From Alphaproteobacteria bacterium (lineage in GTDB: Bacteria; Pseudomonadota; Alphaproteobacteria; UBA9655), in assembly GCA_019748065.1 (NCBI GenBank), contig JAIEQB010000049.1, positions 1 through 49,214 of the forward strand: a stretch of 49,214 nucleotides of DNA, in the 5' to 3' direction. A program made the position numbers and the translations under genes. Numbering within the stretch: position 1 is the first letter of the stretch; each line of letters opens with the position of its first letter. The notes under the pieces are model-generated. The model was not told the origin of the DNA, did not search any database, and saw only the letters and a list, made by a program, of their open reading frames with translations. Below, piece by piece: positions 33,856 to 44,062 of the stretch.

Positions 33856-36800
33856 ATGATAAAAAAAATAAGTGCCTTCTATCGATTAAACATTTCTTTT
33901 ATATCTTTTTCATGTTTTAGAAAACCCCTTCTTCTACTTTCTTTTTGTTTTTTTTCTTGTTTTTCATTTGCTACCTTTGGAATGGATGAAAACCCAGAAA
34001 ACATTGAGAGAATAAGAAACTCCCTTCGTACAAAATTTGAAGAATCTAAACCAAAAACAAAGATTGCTAAAAGTATGGGGGTTGCCCCTCAAACCCTTAC
34101 TAAATTTATTAAAGGAGATAAATCTCTCAAAGAAGCTTCACGCAACACAATTATTAAAAATTTTAAAGAAAAATACAGTGAAGATTATGCTCGGTTTACA
34201 GGAGTTACTCCTCTTGCATCTTCTCAAATACAAACCGTCACAACTGAGCAAAGCTCGCAACCAGAACCTACCGCTTATCCATGCTTAGATCTTTGCAAAT
34301 TTCCCTTTCATTCCTCCTTTCCGGATACGTACTCCTTATTTATGGTAGACTCTTCCTTTATTCCTAGCGCGAGCACAGGGGATTGGGAGCAACGTCCGCT
34401 TTTTACAGATATCGGGCGACGTTTTTTAAGACCATCTCTTGCAAAAAGTAAGGAGATAAGCTTTGCAGCAACCGAAGAGGAAGCTCAAGAAAAAAATCAA
34501 TGGATTGTACGAGATGAAAAAACATTTTTTGCTTCAGACGAAGAACAAAAACCATATTATGTTGTTCAACTGTTTAAAAAGCGAGAAGATCAAAGAACTG
34601 CAAATTTAATAAAATCTCTCACAAAGGATTATATTGCTACGCACAATGAATTTGATTTTCAAGCAGCCCTTATCATCTTCCCGTATTCTCACCAAAAAGC
34701 GATGGTTTATGGGCTTGGCTATTGGGATGTACTACTAAACCCAAATAGTATTATTCCGCAATGGGGATTAAGACTGGCAACGTCTGGATACATATGCAAT
34801 CCCAATAGAATAAAAGAACTGCACGCAGATCATTATAGAACTTCTAATCCATTTTCAAGACGAGAAAAAGCAGCTGATCTACAACCTATAGAGGTTTTTG
34901 GAGTAGAAGTAGGATCTGAAGAATTAAAAAAAGTCGCTTTAATGCCTAATAAATCCGTAAAAACACAGCATGTAATCGAAGGAGCAGATCATGTACAGTT
35001 TACGATTAATCCCTCTGACAAAGCAACGCCTGAACAAACATTACATTCACTTAATGCAATTGCCCTGCATTTCTTTACCTTAACGACAGACTCTAGCTTT
35101 CGTATTCATAGTCGCATGAGGGAATTTATTGATGATGAGATTACGGATGCAAGATTACCGTTACTTAATCAATATCTAGAAATGTTATTTAGACCTTCAC
35201 AAAAAGTGAAAAAATCTCCAAAAGCAAAAACTCCAAAAGCAAAAGAAAAATTTTTTCTTCATAATACGTTATGGGCAAAAATGAAAAGTAAAAAGTTAAC
35301 CTTTGGAGAGAAAAAGGGTGAAAAACATTGCATTTTTGATGTGTTTTCTCAGCTTACTCCACAAGACCCTTTTCCTCAAACAATAAAAATTTGGACGCCT
35401 CGAGCCAAAACAGCTAAAGAATTTGATGTTCGATGGCTTTTCTATTCTTTACCTCTTAAATATGATGGCGGTTTTTATAGATTTGATCGCGGCCATTGGT
35501 ATCGTGTGGATGATTCACGTTTTGAAAGTATTAAAAGAATATTGCGTCAAGTAAAGCAGCCTAGCAATACATTAAGTCTTCCAAGCTATTCTATAGAAGA
35601 CACAAAACGAGATGTAGATCAAAAAAAAGCTGATTATAAAGAAGCAAAATATAATTTAAGAGCGGCGCAAGAAATTAAGAAGAAGGCTGGGTGGGAAGCT
35701 ATTCTTTTAGATAGAATCAATGTTTCATTAGGAGAAGCTGGCGACAAGTTTGAATTTGCTGATCTTCTAGTTAGATACAATAATGTTTTTCATATCGTTC
35801 ATGTTAAAAGGGCAAAAGCTTCTCAACTTAGCCATCATCGCGAACAAGTAGAACGTTCTGCTGACTTTTTAGCAACAGAATTAACAAAAGGAAATGCACA
35901 CACTCTTTTTCTTCAGGGGATAATCAATGGGCTTTATGAAACAAGTGGACTACCCATTAAAAAGGAGAAAAAACAAGGCACGAGAATCACTAAAGGAAAT
36001 TTGTTTTTAAACTTAAATCAATCACAAGCAAACTTTCGTAAGAAGCCAATAACAACACTTCTCCAAGTAAAAAAGGAAGATAAAAAATTATTAAAAACTT
36101 TCAAACAACAAATTGATAGAATTATTGATAAAGCTTTTTTTCAAGATTATTCTCATGAGCTTGTATCCGCTTTAGATGCTTTGTTTGACTGTGTTGTACA
36201 TAAAAAGGTATGTTTCAATGATAGTGAAGTTGAAGAATTTTTAAATGCTGTAAAACAAGGAATTATGGCACGGCAACTTTTGTTTCCCAAGGGGCCTCTT
36301 AAAAAATCTGATCTTAAGAATATTAAGATTGTCTTAGCTGTTATTGATGATCGTGCTGTTGAGGCTACTTTAAAAGGAGAAAGACAAAAAGCTCCTCAGG
36401 AAGCTATTTTTAGGAATCAACACCTTTGGGGATTAGATCGCACGCGTGCAATGGTTGAAAAAACAGGGTTAGGATTTACTCTTATGGTCATTAATGAAGT
36501 CGCAACAGAAACTGAAGATGCATTTGGACGTATCGTTAAAAAAGAAAGAAAAGAAAGTTTTATAGATATGTCAGGCGATGAACCTGAACTACTTCCCGCA
36601 TCTTATCCAATAAAAACTGAGGCTTTTTTCCCACTTACTCAACCTCAACCTAATTCAAGTGAACAAGAAGAATCTGCGGATGATCATGAAGAGTTCCCTG
36701 AAAAACAAGATGTTGCGGGCTATCAATATACATCAACTGACATTAATCGCTTATTGCACGTACCTCTTTCACAAAACCATCCTCAAGAAGCAAACTATGT

Positions 36801-37368
36801 TAGGTTTTCTCTAAGCGGAGGAGCAGATGATGCTGAGGCAGATACAAATGACATTGTTCATCGTTTAAATAATAGATATGTATTGCCTCCCGTTATTTCC
36901 CACAAGGATGAACATGAAGAAAAAAGTCCTTCAGAAGCCCTAGTTGATCTGCTCACGAATTCATTTTTTACCCATCCTCAGATTAACGGTCACCCTCCAG
37001 TAGAAATGATTATTCCCTTTAACCCAGGAGGACATTGGGTTACCTTTCATATTGTGATCCCTCCTGAAGGAGATATAACATTTAGGTATATTGATTCTTT
37101 ACCAGACATGCCGACAAGAGAGGCACGTTTACCTTTGGCTTTTTTAAAGGGGAAATATTTTCCAAGAACTATAAATTTTGAACTTTCACTTTCTAGAATA
37201 CAGCCTGATGGTACGTCTTGTGGAGCCGTAACCGTTGAAAACATTAAAGGTCTTTTTCATGAAAATTCTCTACCCGATCCACACCTAATTAACCTAGTTG
37301 AGATGTTAACCTTAAAAGAAGGACATAGAGCTTATTTACACACTATTGGTAAAGATTTCGACTTCTGA
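33856..37368 (+). CDS. giant secreted effector-like protein: signal peptide, HTH-like domain, TIGR04141/DUF6119-like core, C48/Ulp1-type protease end
   Basis: 1170 residues. Up to residue ~890 it parallels the protein at 10592 domain by domain: signal peptide (hydrophobic 20-40), HTH-like KIAKSMGVAPQTLTKFIKGD, the DUF6119-like core with RFDRGHWYRVD, and E-F-A-D ... HVKR. After GDEPEL the two diverge completely. Here the C-terminus has the CE-clan (Ulp1/C48) order: H1060 in GGHWVTFHIV, D1080 in RYIDSLPD, Q1116 in QPDGTSCG and C1122. These proteases remove ubiquitin, NEDD8 or SUMO in eukaryotes, and many bacterial effectors (ChlaDub, CidB) use this fold. A host ubiquitin-system target is inferred. 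Confidence 0.8.
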   Translation: MIKKISAFYRLNISFISFSCFRKPLLLLSFCFFSCFSFATFGMDENPENIERIRNSLRTKFEESKPKTKIAKSMGVAPQTLTKFIKGDKSLKEASRNTIIKNFKEKYSEDYARFTGVTPLASSQIQTVTTEQSSQPEPTAYPCLDLCKFPFHSSFPDTYSLFMVDSSFIPSASTGDWEQRPLFTDIGRRFLRPSLAKSKEISFAATEEEAQEKNQWIVRDEKTFFASDEEQKPYYVVQLFKKREDQRTANLIKSLTKDYIATHNEFDFQAALIIFPYSHQKAMVYGLGYWDVLLNPNSIIPQWGLRLATSGYICNPNRIKELHADHYRTSNPFSRREKAADLQPIEVFGVEVGSEELKKVALMPNKSVKTQHVIEGADHVQFTINPSDKATPEQTLHSLNAIALHFFTLTTDSSFRIHSRMREFIDDEITDARLPLLNQYLEMLFRPSQKVKKSPKAKTPKAKEKFFLHNTLWAKMKSKKLTFGEKKGEKHCIFDVFSQLTPQDPFPQTIKIWTPRAKTAKEFDVRWLFYSLPLKYDGGFYRFDRGHWYRVDDSRFESIKRILRQVKQPSNTLSLPSYSIEDTKRDVDQKKADYKEAKYNLRAAQEIKKKAGWEAILLDRINVSLGEAGDKFEFADLLVRYNNVFHIVHVKRAKASQLSHHREQVERSADFLATELTKGNAHTLFLQGIINGLYETSGLPIKKEKKQGTRITKGNLFLNLNQSQANFRKKPITTLLQVKKEDKKLLKTFKQQIDRIIDKAFFQDYSHELVSALDALFDCVVHKKVCFNDSEVEEFLNAVKQGIMARQLLFPKGPLKKSDLKNIKIVLAVIDDRAVEATLKGERQKAPQEAIFRNQHLWGLDRTRAMVEKTGLGFTLMVINEVATETEDAFGRIVKKERKESFIDMSGDEPELLPASYPIKTEAFFPLTQPQPNSSEQEESADDHEEFPEKQDVAGYQYTSTDINRLLHVPLSQNHPQEANYVRFSLSGGADDAEADTNDIVHRLNNRYVLPPVISHKDEHEEKSPSEALVDLLTNSFFTHPQINGHPPVEMIIPFNPGGHWVTFHIVIPPEGDITFRYIDSLPDMPTREARLPLAFLKGKYFPRTINFELSLSRIQPDGTSCGAVTVENIKGLFHENSLPDPHLINLVEMLTLKEGHRAYLHTIGKDFDF

Positions 37369-37397
37369 AAAATTTCACGCTCACATAGTGCTGGCGG

Positions 37398-37550
37398 TTA
37401 CGATAAAAATTGCTGTTTTATAGAAATGCCATTGGGATCCATTTGACTAATTTTTTGTAAGCGTTCGAGCAAACGCCTTTGGGAAGAGTGTGGATAGTTG
37501 AGTAGGTTTTCATTCTGTAACGAATGGGAGGAAAGCTCATGGTAGCGAGT
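37398..37550 (-). other. 50-codon open frame after tandem stops, in frame with the coupling-protein gene
   Basis: Immediately after the TAA TAG stops of the coupling-protein gene the same frame stays open for 50 codons (TRYHELSSHSLQNENLLNYP, ending in ISIKQQFLS) to a TAA. It reads like a genuine protein tail. It could be the original C-terminus of the coupling protein cut off by nonsense changes, or the end of a deleted gene. Confidence 0.4.
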
Positions 37551-37553
37551 CTA

Positions 37554-39497
37554 TTATTTCATTAAAAGCGTTGGATTGGGGCTAAGTCGGTCTTTGTAAT
37601 GGGGATGTTTATGGGAGATAATCCGCTCCAGGAGAAGCGGCTGCTGGCCACGGATGAAGCAAAGCATTTTTGTGTCGCCGAGTTCTTGGATTTGTGGAGC
37701 TGTGAGAAGCTTTTCTTTCATTTGACTAACGGATTCAGAGCCGGCTCCTTTGAGAAAGTCACCATATTCTCTTGCTGCATTGGTGCGAGTGATAATGGTT
37801 TTGTCTCCCATCAGGCCTGAGGCCCAGGAGGCTGTTGAACTATCCGTCCTGCCAAGATTAAAAACTCTTACCGTTGCGGAAGAGCCAAAGATCACATCCG
37901 TTTCTTTTCCCCATACGGATTCAATGGAGGATTTATCTTGAGCGACCATAAAGGCTTCAATGCCTGCTCCAGCCGCAACGGTTACAATGTTAATGAGCTG
38001 ACGCATGGCACCAAGACGCGGAAATTCATCCAGCATGAGAAGTATTTTTTCCTTTGGTTTTTTGTAACCTGACTTTCTGATCACCGTTCCTAAGACAATA
38101 TTCGTAAAGAGACGTAAAAATCCTGACATGGTCTCAATCATATCCAAAGGAATTACACAAAAAAGATCTATTTTGTTATCCAAAAGCTCATCAAAGGAGA
38201 AAGCATTTGAAGGGTTTGAGTGATTTGAATCATTCGAGCCCCTTGAATCATTATAGGGTTGCAGAAAAGCTTTGTTTTTCTCATAGCCAATCCAGGAGAG
38301 GTTACGTTTAATGGTCGTAAAGAAAGACCCCCTTTCTTCTTCTCCCGCAGAGAGAATAGTTGCAGCCATTTTAGCCGGCCTTCCTTCCAGAAAGTCTGGA
38401 TGCTTTGTCCAGATTTTAAGCTGATTGATAAATTCAGGGCCGCATACAAAGTCATAGAGCGTATTGAGGTTAAAATCTTCCTTTGGCATTGTGTGTAGAA
38501 TGACTTCAAGAGTCACTTGAAGAATATCAGCTGCGATTTTATAAAAGTGCTGGTTATAAGGTGTCTCTGGCTCTAAGAGTCCTTCAATGATAATGTGTGA
38601 ATCTCTTTCAAACTCTTCTGGTCTTATATAATCGAGGGGATTCCACTGCCATTGGTTTTGCTCAACCACATTAAAGGGATTCAGAACTACCACCTTGCGA
38701 CCTTTCTTTTGTCTCTCTTTTTGGGTCATGGCAAAGAGTTCTCCCTTTATATCCAGAACAGCTACAGGGCCTTCATGATCAAGAAGTGCGGGCAGAACAC
38801 AAGAAACGCCTTTTCCTCCTTGAGAGCCCGAAATCACCACATGATGACCTGAAAGCCAACCTTTGCTGGAATCGGGCAAATATCTTAAAATTCTCCCATT
38901 CACTCCTTTTTCATGGAAAGGAACGCCTAAGGGAAGTCCTTTCTTGTTCTTCAGAAGTTCTCTTTCCTTGTTTCTGTCTAAAAATCCTGCCACCCAAGGA
39001 CCTTCCTTTACCCGATAGGAGCGATCTAAAAAAAGCCGTCTTCCGGGAACAAGGCATAAGAGATGAAAAAAATAACAAAGGAGTAAAATAGGAATGCTTG
39101 TAAGCCCTAACCACATTCCATAAAATTCATATTGAGTTTCAACTCTTCTCTGCAGCCATGAAAATACCATTCCCATAGCCTTATCTGGAGGATAAGAAAG
39201 GGCCAGTTTTGAATAAATCAGTTTTCCCTCTAAAAGGGTTATGTAAAAAGGCTCCAAGCTTAGAATAAGGGTAATAAAAAAGAGGCCATAAGCTGTGATT
39301 TTAAGCACTTCCATGAGCCTTGCCCCCAGAGGAAGCAAAAGGCATGAAAGTGCTGTCAAGCTGAGAAAGAACGTCAATAATGCCTTTGATTGAAAACCCA
39401 AAGCCGGAAAAAGTGATGGCAAAAATACCCAGCCCATCATTCCCAAAGCAAATGTAAGAAGGGGTATGGATTGCCGGATCCAGGTAAGAATTTGCAT
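37554..39497 (-). CDS. traD: type IV coupling protein (TraD/VirD4/TraG family)
   Basis: 647 residues. N-terminal membrane segments (about residues 10-160) precede the ATPase domain. Walker A is GSQGGKGVS near residue 225, followed by LDIKGELFAMT; Walker B is LMLDEFPRLG, with the conserved GAGIEAFMVAQDKS further on. The protein links the TraA-DNA relaxosome to the secretion channel. Size and motifs fit VirD4/TraG proteins. It is the last gene of the F-type block. A 114-bp piece of it is duplicated at 14395-14508. Confidence 0.93.
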   Translation of the reverse strand: MQILTWIRQSIPLLTFALGMMGWVFLPSLFPALGFQSKALLTFFLSLTALSCLLLPLGARLMEVLKITAYGLFFITLILSLEPFYITLLEGKLIYSKLALSYPPDKAMGMVFSWLQRRVETQYEFYGMWLGLTSIPILLLCYFFHLLCLVPGRRLFLDRSYRVKEGPWVAGFLDRNKERELLKNKKGLPLGVPFHEKGVNGRILRYLPDSSKGWLSGHHVVISGSQGGKGVSCVLPALLDHEGPVAVLDIKGELFAMTQKERQKKGRKVVVLNPFNVVEQNQWQWNPLDYIRPEEFERDSHIIIEGLLEPETPYNQHFYKIAADILQVTLEVILHTMPKEDFNLNTLYDFVCGPEFINQLKIWTKHPDFLEGRPAKMAATILSAGEEERGSFFTTIKRNLSWIGYEKNKAFLQPYNDSRGSNDSNHSNPSNAFSFDELLDNKIDLFCVIPLDMIETMSGFLRLFTNIVLGTVIRKSGYKKPKEKILLMLDEFPRLGAMRQLINIVTVAAGAGIEAFMVAQDKSSIESVWGKETDVIFGSSATVRVFNLGRTDSSTASWASGLMGDKTIITRTNAAREYGDFLKGAGSESVSQMKEKLLTAPQIQELGDTKMLCFIRGQQPLLLERIISHKHPHYKDRLSPNPTLLMK

Positions 39498-39515
39498 ATT
39501 TGTCTTACACCTCTC

Positions 39516-42350
39516 CTAAGGAATATTAAGGGAGTCAGGAGGAAGTTTTTGGACAGCGTCGGTTATATCCTTCCCCACACTGGAAAAACCGTCAACCGTG
39601 CTGTTGAATAAGTTTTTTCCTGCCGTAGCCAACAACGTTTTTTCCTGTGATGCCTTTTCTGCATCCTGAAGAATTTGCTTTTCTTGAGCAATTTCACCAC
39701 TTCCTTTATCGATTTTATCATCCGAGTCCTTAATCTGGTCTAAAACAGCTTTTTTAACTGAATCGTCTTTTTGAGCGTTTTCTTTCTTTTTCTGATCAAA
39801 AGGAGATTGTGTAAGCCCTGCAGCTTCTGCTTGACTCTGAATGGTTTGAATATTGGAACTGTTTTGTGCCTGGATATCGGTACTGTTTTGTTGTTGCTGA
39901 ACTTGAGCTTCATATTGAGCATTAAGAGCTAATTCAGCTCCTACCCCATTAATGCTTTGGATAGAGTATTGAGGGTTTTGTTCTTGGAAACGTTTGAGGT
40001 AAGTTGCTCTTTCCTCTCCACCACTTTCAAGAATACGGCGGGCTTCTTTATAGCCGATTTGACCTCTGTCAATTTGACCTTCTGATGAGCCACTAGCTGG
40101 ATTTGCCGGCTGATGGGCAATGAATTCCAGAACTTCTTGAGTGAGTTCTTTAGAAATGGTGATTCCCTTACTTTGACTAGAGCTTATATCTTCCGAGAGA
40201 GTTTTCACTTGACTTTGAGCAATAGCTGCTTCTTCTCTTAAGCCTTGAGCTTGGTTTAGACTTGCAAGAGCACTATTGTCTATGTCAGTACCTTTTGCAT
40301 CACGCATTCCCTCTGACAAAGACTTTGCCGCAGAAACGATTTTCTCAGTGCTTTCTGAATACCCTATTTGCTCTGCAATAGAGGAGGCATTTTGAATTGC
40401 TTTTTGACGAGCAGCCGCACTTGAGAAACTTCCTTTTGCTCCTACGTCTAAGAATCCAATACCTCCTCCCAAACCCACACCAAGAGCAGCTTCAGCAGCT
40501 TGTATTTCATCTAATCCCTGCCTTTGTTGAATCTCTTTAACAAAATTATTGAAGTTCTGAAGGCTCTTGGCCTCAGAAGCATTTATGTTTTTGCTATATT
40601 CCTCCCCTTTAAATTGCTCCGTACTCAATCGAGAGATAAAGTTTGTTGATGTTTGAAGAGCTGCTTCCGTTGCCTCACTTGCTGCAAGACTTTTTGTTTG
40701 AGACACCGTTAAGGCATTATTGAGACTTTGCTGTTCAGCATAACTTGTATTTTCTGTCCCCATGATTTGCACGCTTAAGTGAGATATGGCTTGATCATTA
40801 AAAACCTGGGCACCACTTGCAAAGGTATTACTCTCAATCCCTGAAGGGCCCATATTCTTAAACTGTGTAGCATTGTAGCTTGGACTCGTATTGTGCTGAA
40901 AGGCACTTGTGTTCTGATAGGCTTGAGTGCCCATACTGACGTTACCTAAACTGATGTTGCCAGAGACGGTCTCGGATGCCGCTCCACTGGCTGCACTTTG
41001 CATGGCAGAGCCAAGGTGTTGAGCCAACCCCACAAAAGCCCCAGCTCCTTGTTTGAGGATGCCATAGGAGATAAAGGGAATACTTACCGAAAGCCACGCT
41101 GCTAAAGTCACCATGTCTGCATTGGTATTAATAATGGCGGAGGAGTTTAGGAGAGTGAGCCCATTTTGTGCTCCGAGACCCATGACCTCTGACCTTCCAT
41201 AGAGAGTCATAATCAAATTTAAAATGGCATAAAGAGGCGCCCACAATTGAGTCCAAACAAGAATCCCAAAATAGGTCATCAACACTTTATATCCATTGGG
41301 CAACAGCGCCAGAACCACAATGAAGATAAAGAGACCATAGCTAAGGGCTTCAATGACATTCTTGAATAAAGGCAGTGTTCGTGCGGCAATCTCTCCTGCA
41401 ACCGCATACGCCGTTCGTTGCTGAAGAAGAGCCTTTGTTGCTGCGTAATTAGAAGTCGCTCCCAATTCAGATAACTTGTTATTACTGGCGTCTTCAATGG
41501 CATTGATCATCATTTCTTGTTGGAGAATAGTGGAGGCATTTTCAGTAATGCCCGTCATGAGCTGATAGCCATTTTGAAGATTTGTAAAAAAAGCAGCCTT
41601 TGTTAAGTTCTGATTCTGAACCCGATTTCCATAAATTGCTGTTGCCTTGTCAATTTCATTTCTCCACAAGGCTTCAAGATTTTCTGCTCCTGCCCTGCAG
41701 GTGACAACAGCTCCAGGACTGTGAGTTACCTTATAAAGAAAGCCGAGTACAGGGGAGGCTTGTGTTCTCACCAGCGTCCAGATATCAGGTGTATTTTGTA
41801 GATCAGTGAGGGTATACTTGTGACCAATCATGGCATCATAAACAACGCATTGATTCACAAATCGCTCCATATTGCCCTTAAATTCAGGATCCACAATTCG
41901 AAACTGTCCGAATTGCTTCATGAGAGAAGATGCAAAGACTGTTCCTGTTTGATGATAGGGCATATAATCAGGCAGAGAAAAAACCGACTCCATCTGTTCT
42001 GTAATGCCTCGCCCCACTTGACTGACCAGGCTTGCAAAAGCTCCTAAGGCAAAGGGAACATGATCAACCTTTGCTCTGGTATTTGTGAGAGGATCATGAA
42101 TCCAAATAGTCGTTTTAGGCAAAAACAAAAGGTTAGTTGCAATTATAACCCATAAAAGCCACTTTAAACCTTCTTCTAATCTGCTACGCACCAGCATGAG
42201 AATCAGCATATAAACTGACCCCACCATCAATCCAATGCGGATGAGCGGCATCACCAATCCCGTATGATTGGTCTTAAATAAGGCGGCTATTCCATTAAAG
42301 ACCAGGACAAAGAGCTCTCCTCCCCCGTAAGTGGTAATTACGTGTTCCAT
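39516..42350 (-). CDS. traG: F-type conjugal transfer protein TraG (mating-pair stabilisation)
   Basis: 944 residues. The N-terminal ~450 residues hold a multi-pass membrane region of the TraG_N type, with LFVLVFNGIAALF at the start and hydrophobic helices near 330-370 and 410-440. The C-terminal part is Gln/Ser/Ala-rich and periplasmic-like. F TraG takes part in pilus assembly and, through its C-terminal region, mating-pair stabilisation and entry exclusion. It is separated by only 18 bp from the coupling protein and by 41 bp from traH. Confidence 0.9.
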   Translation of the reverse strand: MEHVITTYGGGELFVLVFNGIAALFKTNHTGLVMPLIRIGLMVGSVYMLILMLVRSRLEEGLKWLLWVIIATNLLFLPKTTIWIHDPLTNTRAKVDHVPFALGAFASLVSQVGRGITEQMESVFSLPDYMPYHQTGTVFASSLMKQFGQFRIVDPEFKGNMERFVNQCVVYDAMIGHKYTLTDLQNTPDIWTLVRTQASPVLGFLYKVTHSPGAVVTCRAGAENLEALWRNEIDKATAIYGNRVQNQNLTKAAFFTNLQNGYQLMTGITENASTILQQEMMINAIEDASNNKLSELGATSNYAATKALLQQRTAYAVAGEIAARTLPLFKNVIEALSYGLFIFIVVLALLPNGYKVLMTYFGILVWTQLWAPLYAILNLIMTLYGRSEVMGLGAQNGLTLLNSSAIINTNADMVTLAAWLSVSIPFISYGILKQGAGAFVGLAQHLGSAMQSAASGAASETVSGNISLGNVSMGTQAYQNTSAFQHNTSPSYNATQFKNMGPSGIESNTFASGAQVFNDQAISHLSVQIMGTENTSYAEQQSLNNALTVSQTKSLAASEATEAALQTSTNFISRLSTEQFKGEEYSKNINASEAKSLQNFNNFVKEIQQRQGLDEIQAAEAALGVGLGGGIGFLDVGAKGSFSSAAARQKAIQNASSIAEQIGYSESTEKIVSAAKSLSEGMRDAKGTDIDNSALASLNQAQGLREEAAIAQSQVKTLSEDISSSQSKGITISKELTQEVLEFIAHQPANPASGSSEGQIDRGQIGYKEARRILESGGEERATYLKRFQEQNPQYSIQSINGVGAELALNAQYEAQVQQQQNSTDIQAQNSSNIQTIQSQAEAAGLTQSPFDQKKKENAQKDDSVKKAVLDQIKDSDDKIDKGSGEIAQEKQILQDAEKASQEKTLLATAGKNLFNSTVDGFSSVGKDITDAVQKLPPDSLNIP

Positions 42351-42391
42351 CTTACCTCTTTCCTACTTCTCTTATATTTCCCTCCCACTTC

Positions 42392-44062
42392 TTACCTCAT
42401 TCCCGCCTTTGTTCCTTGCTGAGAAGAAACGAACATGTTCTGCAGTTTAGATTCGACCTGTTGAGTTCTTTCTATTAAATCAAGGGTAATGGACATTTGC
42501 TCAAAAAGAGCTGTTCGTTTGGCATAGAGAAGCTTTCTTGAGCTTGCAATGCCCGCTCTTAACTCTTCAATCATACCGTCATTAATTTGGACCTTTTTAA
42601 GCTGAGTGATACTGTCCCAGACAAGGGACATAACTTCATCCAGATACTGCAAGAGAATGTCATGAGCAATGGCTTCGCTAAACTCTGTGACACTGAGAGG
42701 ATTCCCTCCATTTTTAAAGGCGACCTCTACGGCAATAATCTTTAAAACAGGAATCATGGTTGAATTAATAAACCCTCGTTCTTCCTCAGAGAGCCTTCCA
42801 TCAACACGGATCTTCTGTGCAATAGAAACCAATATGTTCTGAACTTTTGAAGAAAGGGCGCTGACTTGGGATAGGTGTGCACTCTGTAATGTAGGGCTAA
42901 GACACTGATCTTCACTTCGATTATCGCACCTATAAACCTGAACAGGCACATTGCCCGTTAATAAAGCGGCTATCAATTGAGGATCATTACTTTTTGAAGG
43001 AAGGACTTTAACCTCTATTCCGTCTCCGACACGTCTTGAAACGATGGTACCGGAGAGGGTCATAAAGAACTCAGCGAGGTCACTATTATGGGCTAAAAAG
43101 CCATTCTTTAGAATCGCTTTCCAAGCCACATTAAATTCATCGCCCAACATATCTCTAAATCCTGGTCTTTCAGCTTTTCGGTTTAAGACAACTTCTCTTT
43201 GGACTTCAGAGCCGCATTTCTGCCGTCCTTGAGCCCAATCGGTTGCAATGCCCAGATCCTTACTCATGGCATTACAAAGTAATTGAGAACTGGCATCAGA
43301 TTGAGGCCAAACGCCACCTACAAGGGTTGCTGCCGCTTCACAGGAATTAATGCTTTGATTGGTCATCTTCTGGACCTTAGCGAGAAGATCGTCCAGAACA
43401 CTCTTAATTTGAGGCGTGACAGTTGCCAAAGCCAGATTAAAGGCATAACCACTGGCGTTACTTCCAATGTTTCGAAGAAGGGTGATAAACTGCTTGGCAT
43501 TGATATAACTAAACCCACCCATGAAGAGATCAATGCCTCCACACCCAGCACGATAGTGGGGCAATTGCAGTGAAAGCAGATCGGCATTATTCACTTTTGA
43601 TCGTGCAAAGAGACTTCCGCCCGTATAAAAGCCGCCTGTTTGATCTTGATAGCCTCCTCCCTCAGTGACGTTATGAGTCATGCCAAGGGATTGAAAAGCT
43701 CTCTCAAGATTCGCTTGCATGCCATGGACTAGAGAGCTGGTTAATATAAGAAAGATTAAAGAAAACTTCGCCCAAACGAGTTTGGTCAAAACAGGTTTTG
43801 TCCAAATGAATTTGCTCCCAATGAAGTTGGTCCAAACGAGTTGGGTTTTTTGTAAAACCATTGATATTAAAGAAATAAAAATCATCGCCGCATCTTCCTT
43901 ATTGTTGTAATGTCTTGCCCATAGCTCAGCGAACTCTTTCTCTCTGCCATGCACATTAAGAAGAAAGAGCCAACTCTCTAGATCCCCTTGAACATCCTCC
44001 CTGTTCTCGTAGGGATCTAGAGAATTTTTTCTCAGATTTTGTTGGATGAATACTTTCTTCAT
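42392..44062 (-). CDS. traH: F-type pilus assembly protein TraH with unusual N-terminal extension
   Basis: 556 residues as the longest frame. The TraH body begins at about MQANLERAFQSLGM and has the family sequences GGGYQDQTGGFYTGGS, HYRAGCGGIDLFMGGFSYI and SINSCEAA, typical of this periplasmic assembly protein. A signal sequence (FSLIFLILTSSLVHG) precedes it, but about 90 residues come before that. An inner ATG at 43885 follows AAGGAAG and may be the real start. Between that ATG and the signal lie five 15-bp tandem repeats giving pentapeptides. Confidence 0.88.
   Translation of the reverse strand: MKKVFIQQNLRKNSLDPYENREDVQGDLESWLFLLNVHGREKEFAELWARHYNNKEDAAMIFISLISMVLQKTQLVWTNFIGSKFIWTKPVLTKLVWAKFSLIFLILTSSLVHGMQANLERAFQSLGMTHNVTEGGGYQDQTGGFYTGGSLFARSKVNNADLLSLQLPHYRAGCGGIDLFMGGFSYINAKQFITLLRNIGSNASGYAFNLALATVTPQIKSVLDDLLAKVQKMTNQSINSCEAAATLVGGVWPQSDASSQLLCNAMSKDLGIATDWAQGRQKCGSEVQREVVLNRKAERPGFRDMLGDEFNVAWKAILKNGFLAHNSDLAEFFMTLSGTIVSRRVGDGIEVKVLPSKSNDPQLIAALLTGNVPVQVYRCDNRSEDQCLSPTLQSAHLSQVSALSSKVQNILVSIAQKIRVDGRLSEEERGFINSTMIPVLKIIAVEVAFKNGGNPLSVTEFSEAIAHDILLQYLDEVMSLVWDSITQLKKVQINDGMIEELRAGIASSRKLLYAKRTALFEQMSITLDLIERTQQVESKLQNMFVSSQQGTKAGMR
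43772..43846. repeat. five 15-bp tandem repeats within traH
   Basis: Units of 15 bp (43772-43786, -43801, -43816, -43831, -43846) follow CCAAA.GA.TTTGGT. In the traH frame they encode pentapeptides such as TQLVW, TNFIG, SKFIW, TKPVL and TKLVW. Confidence 0.85.
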
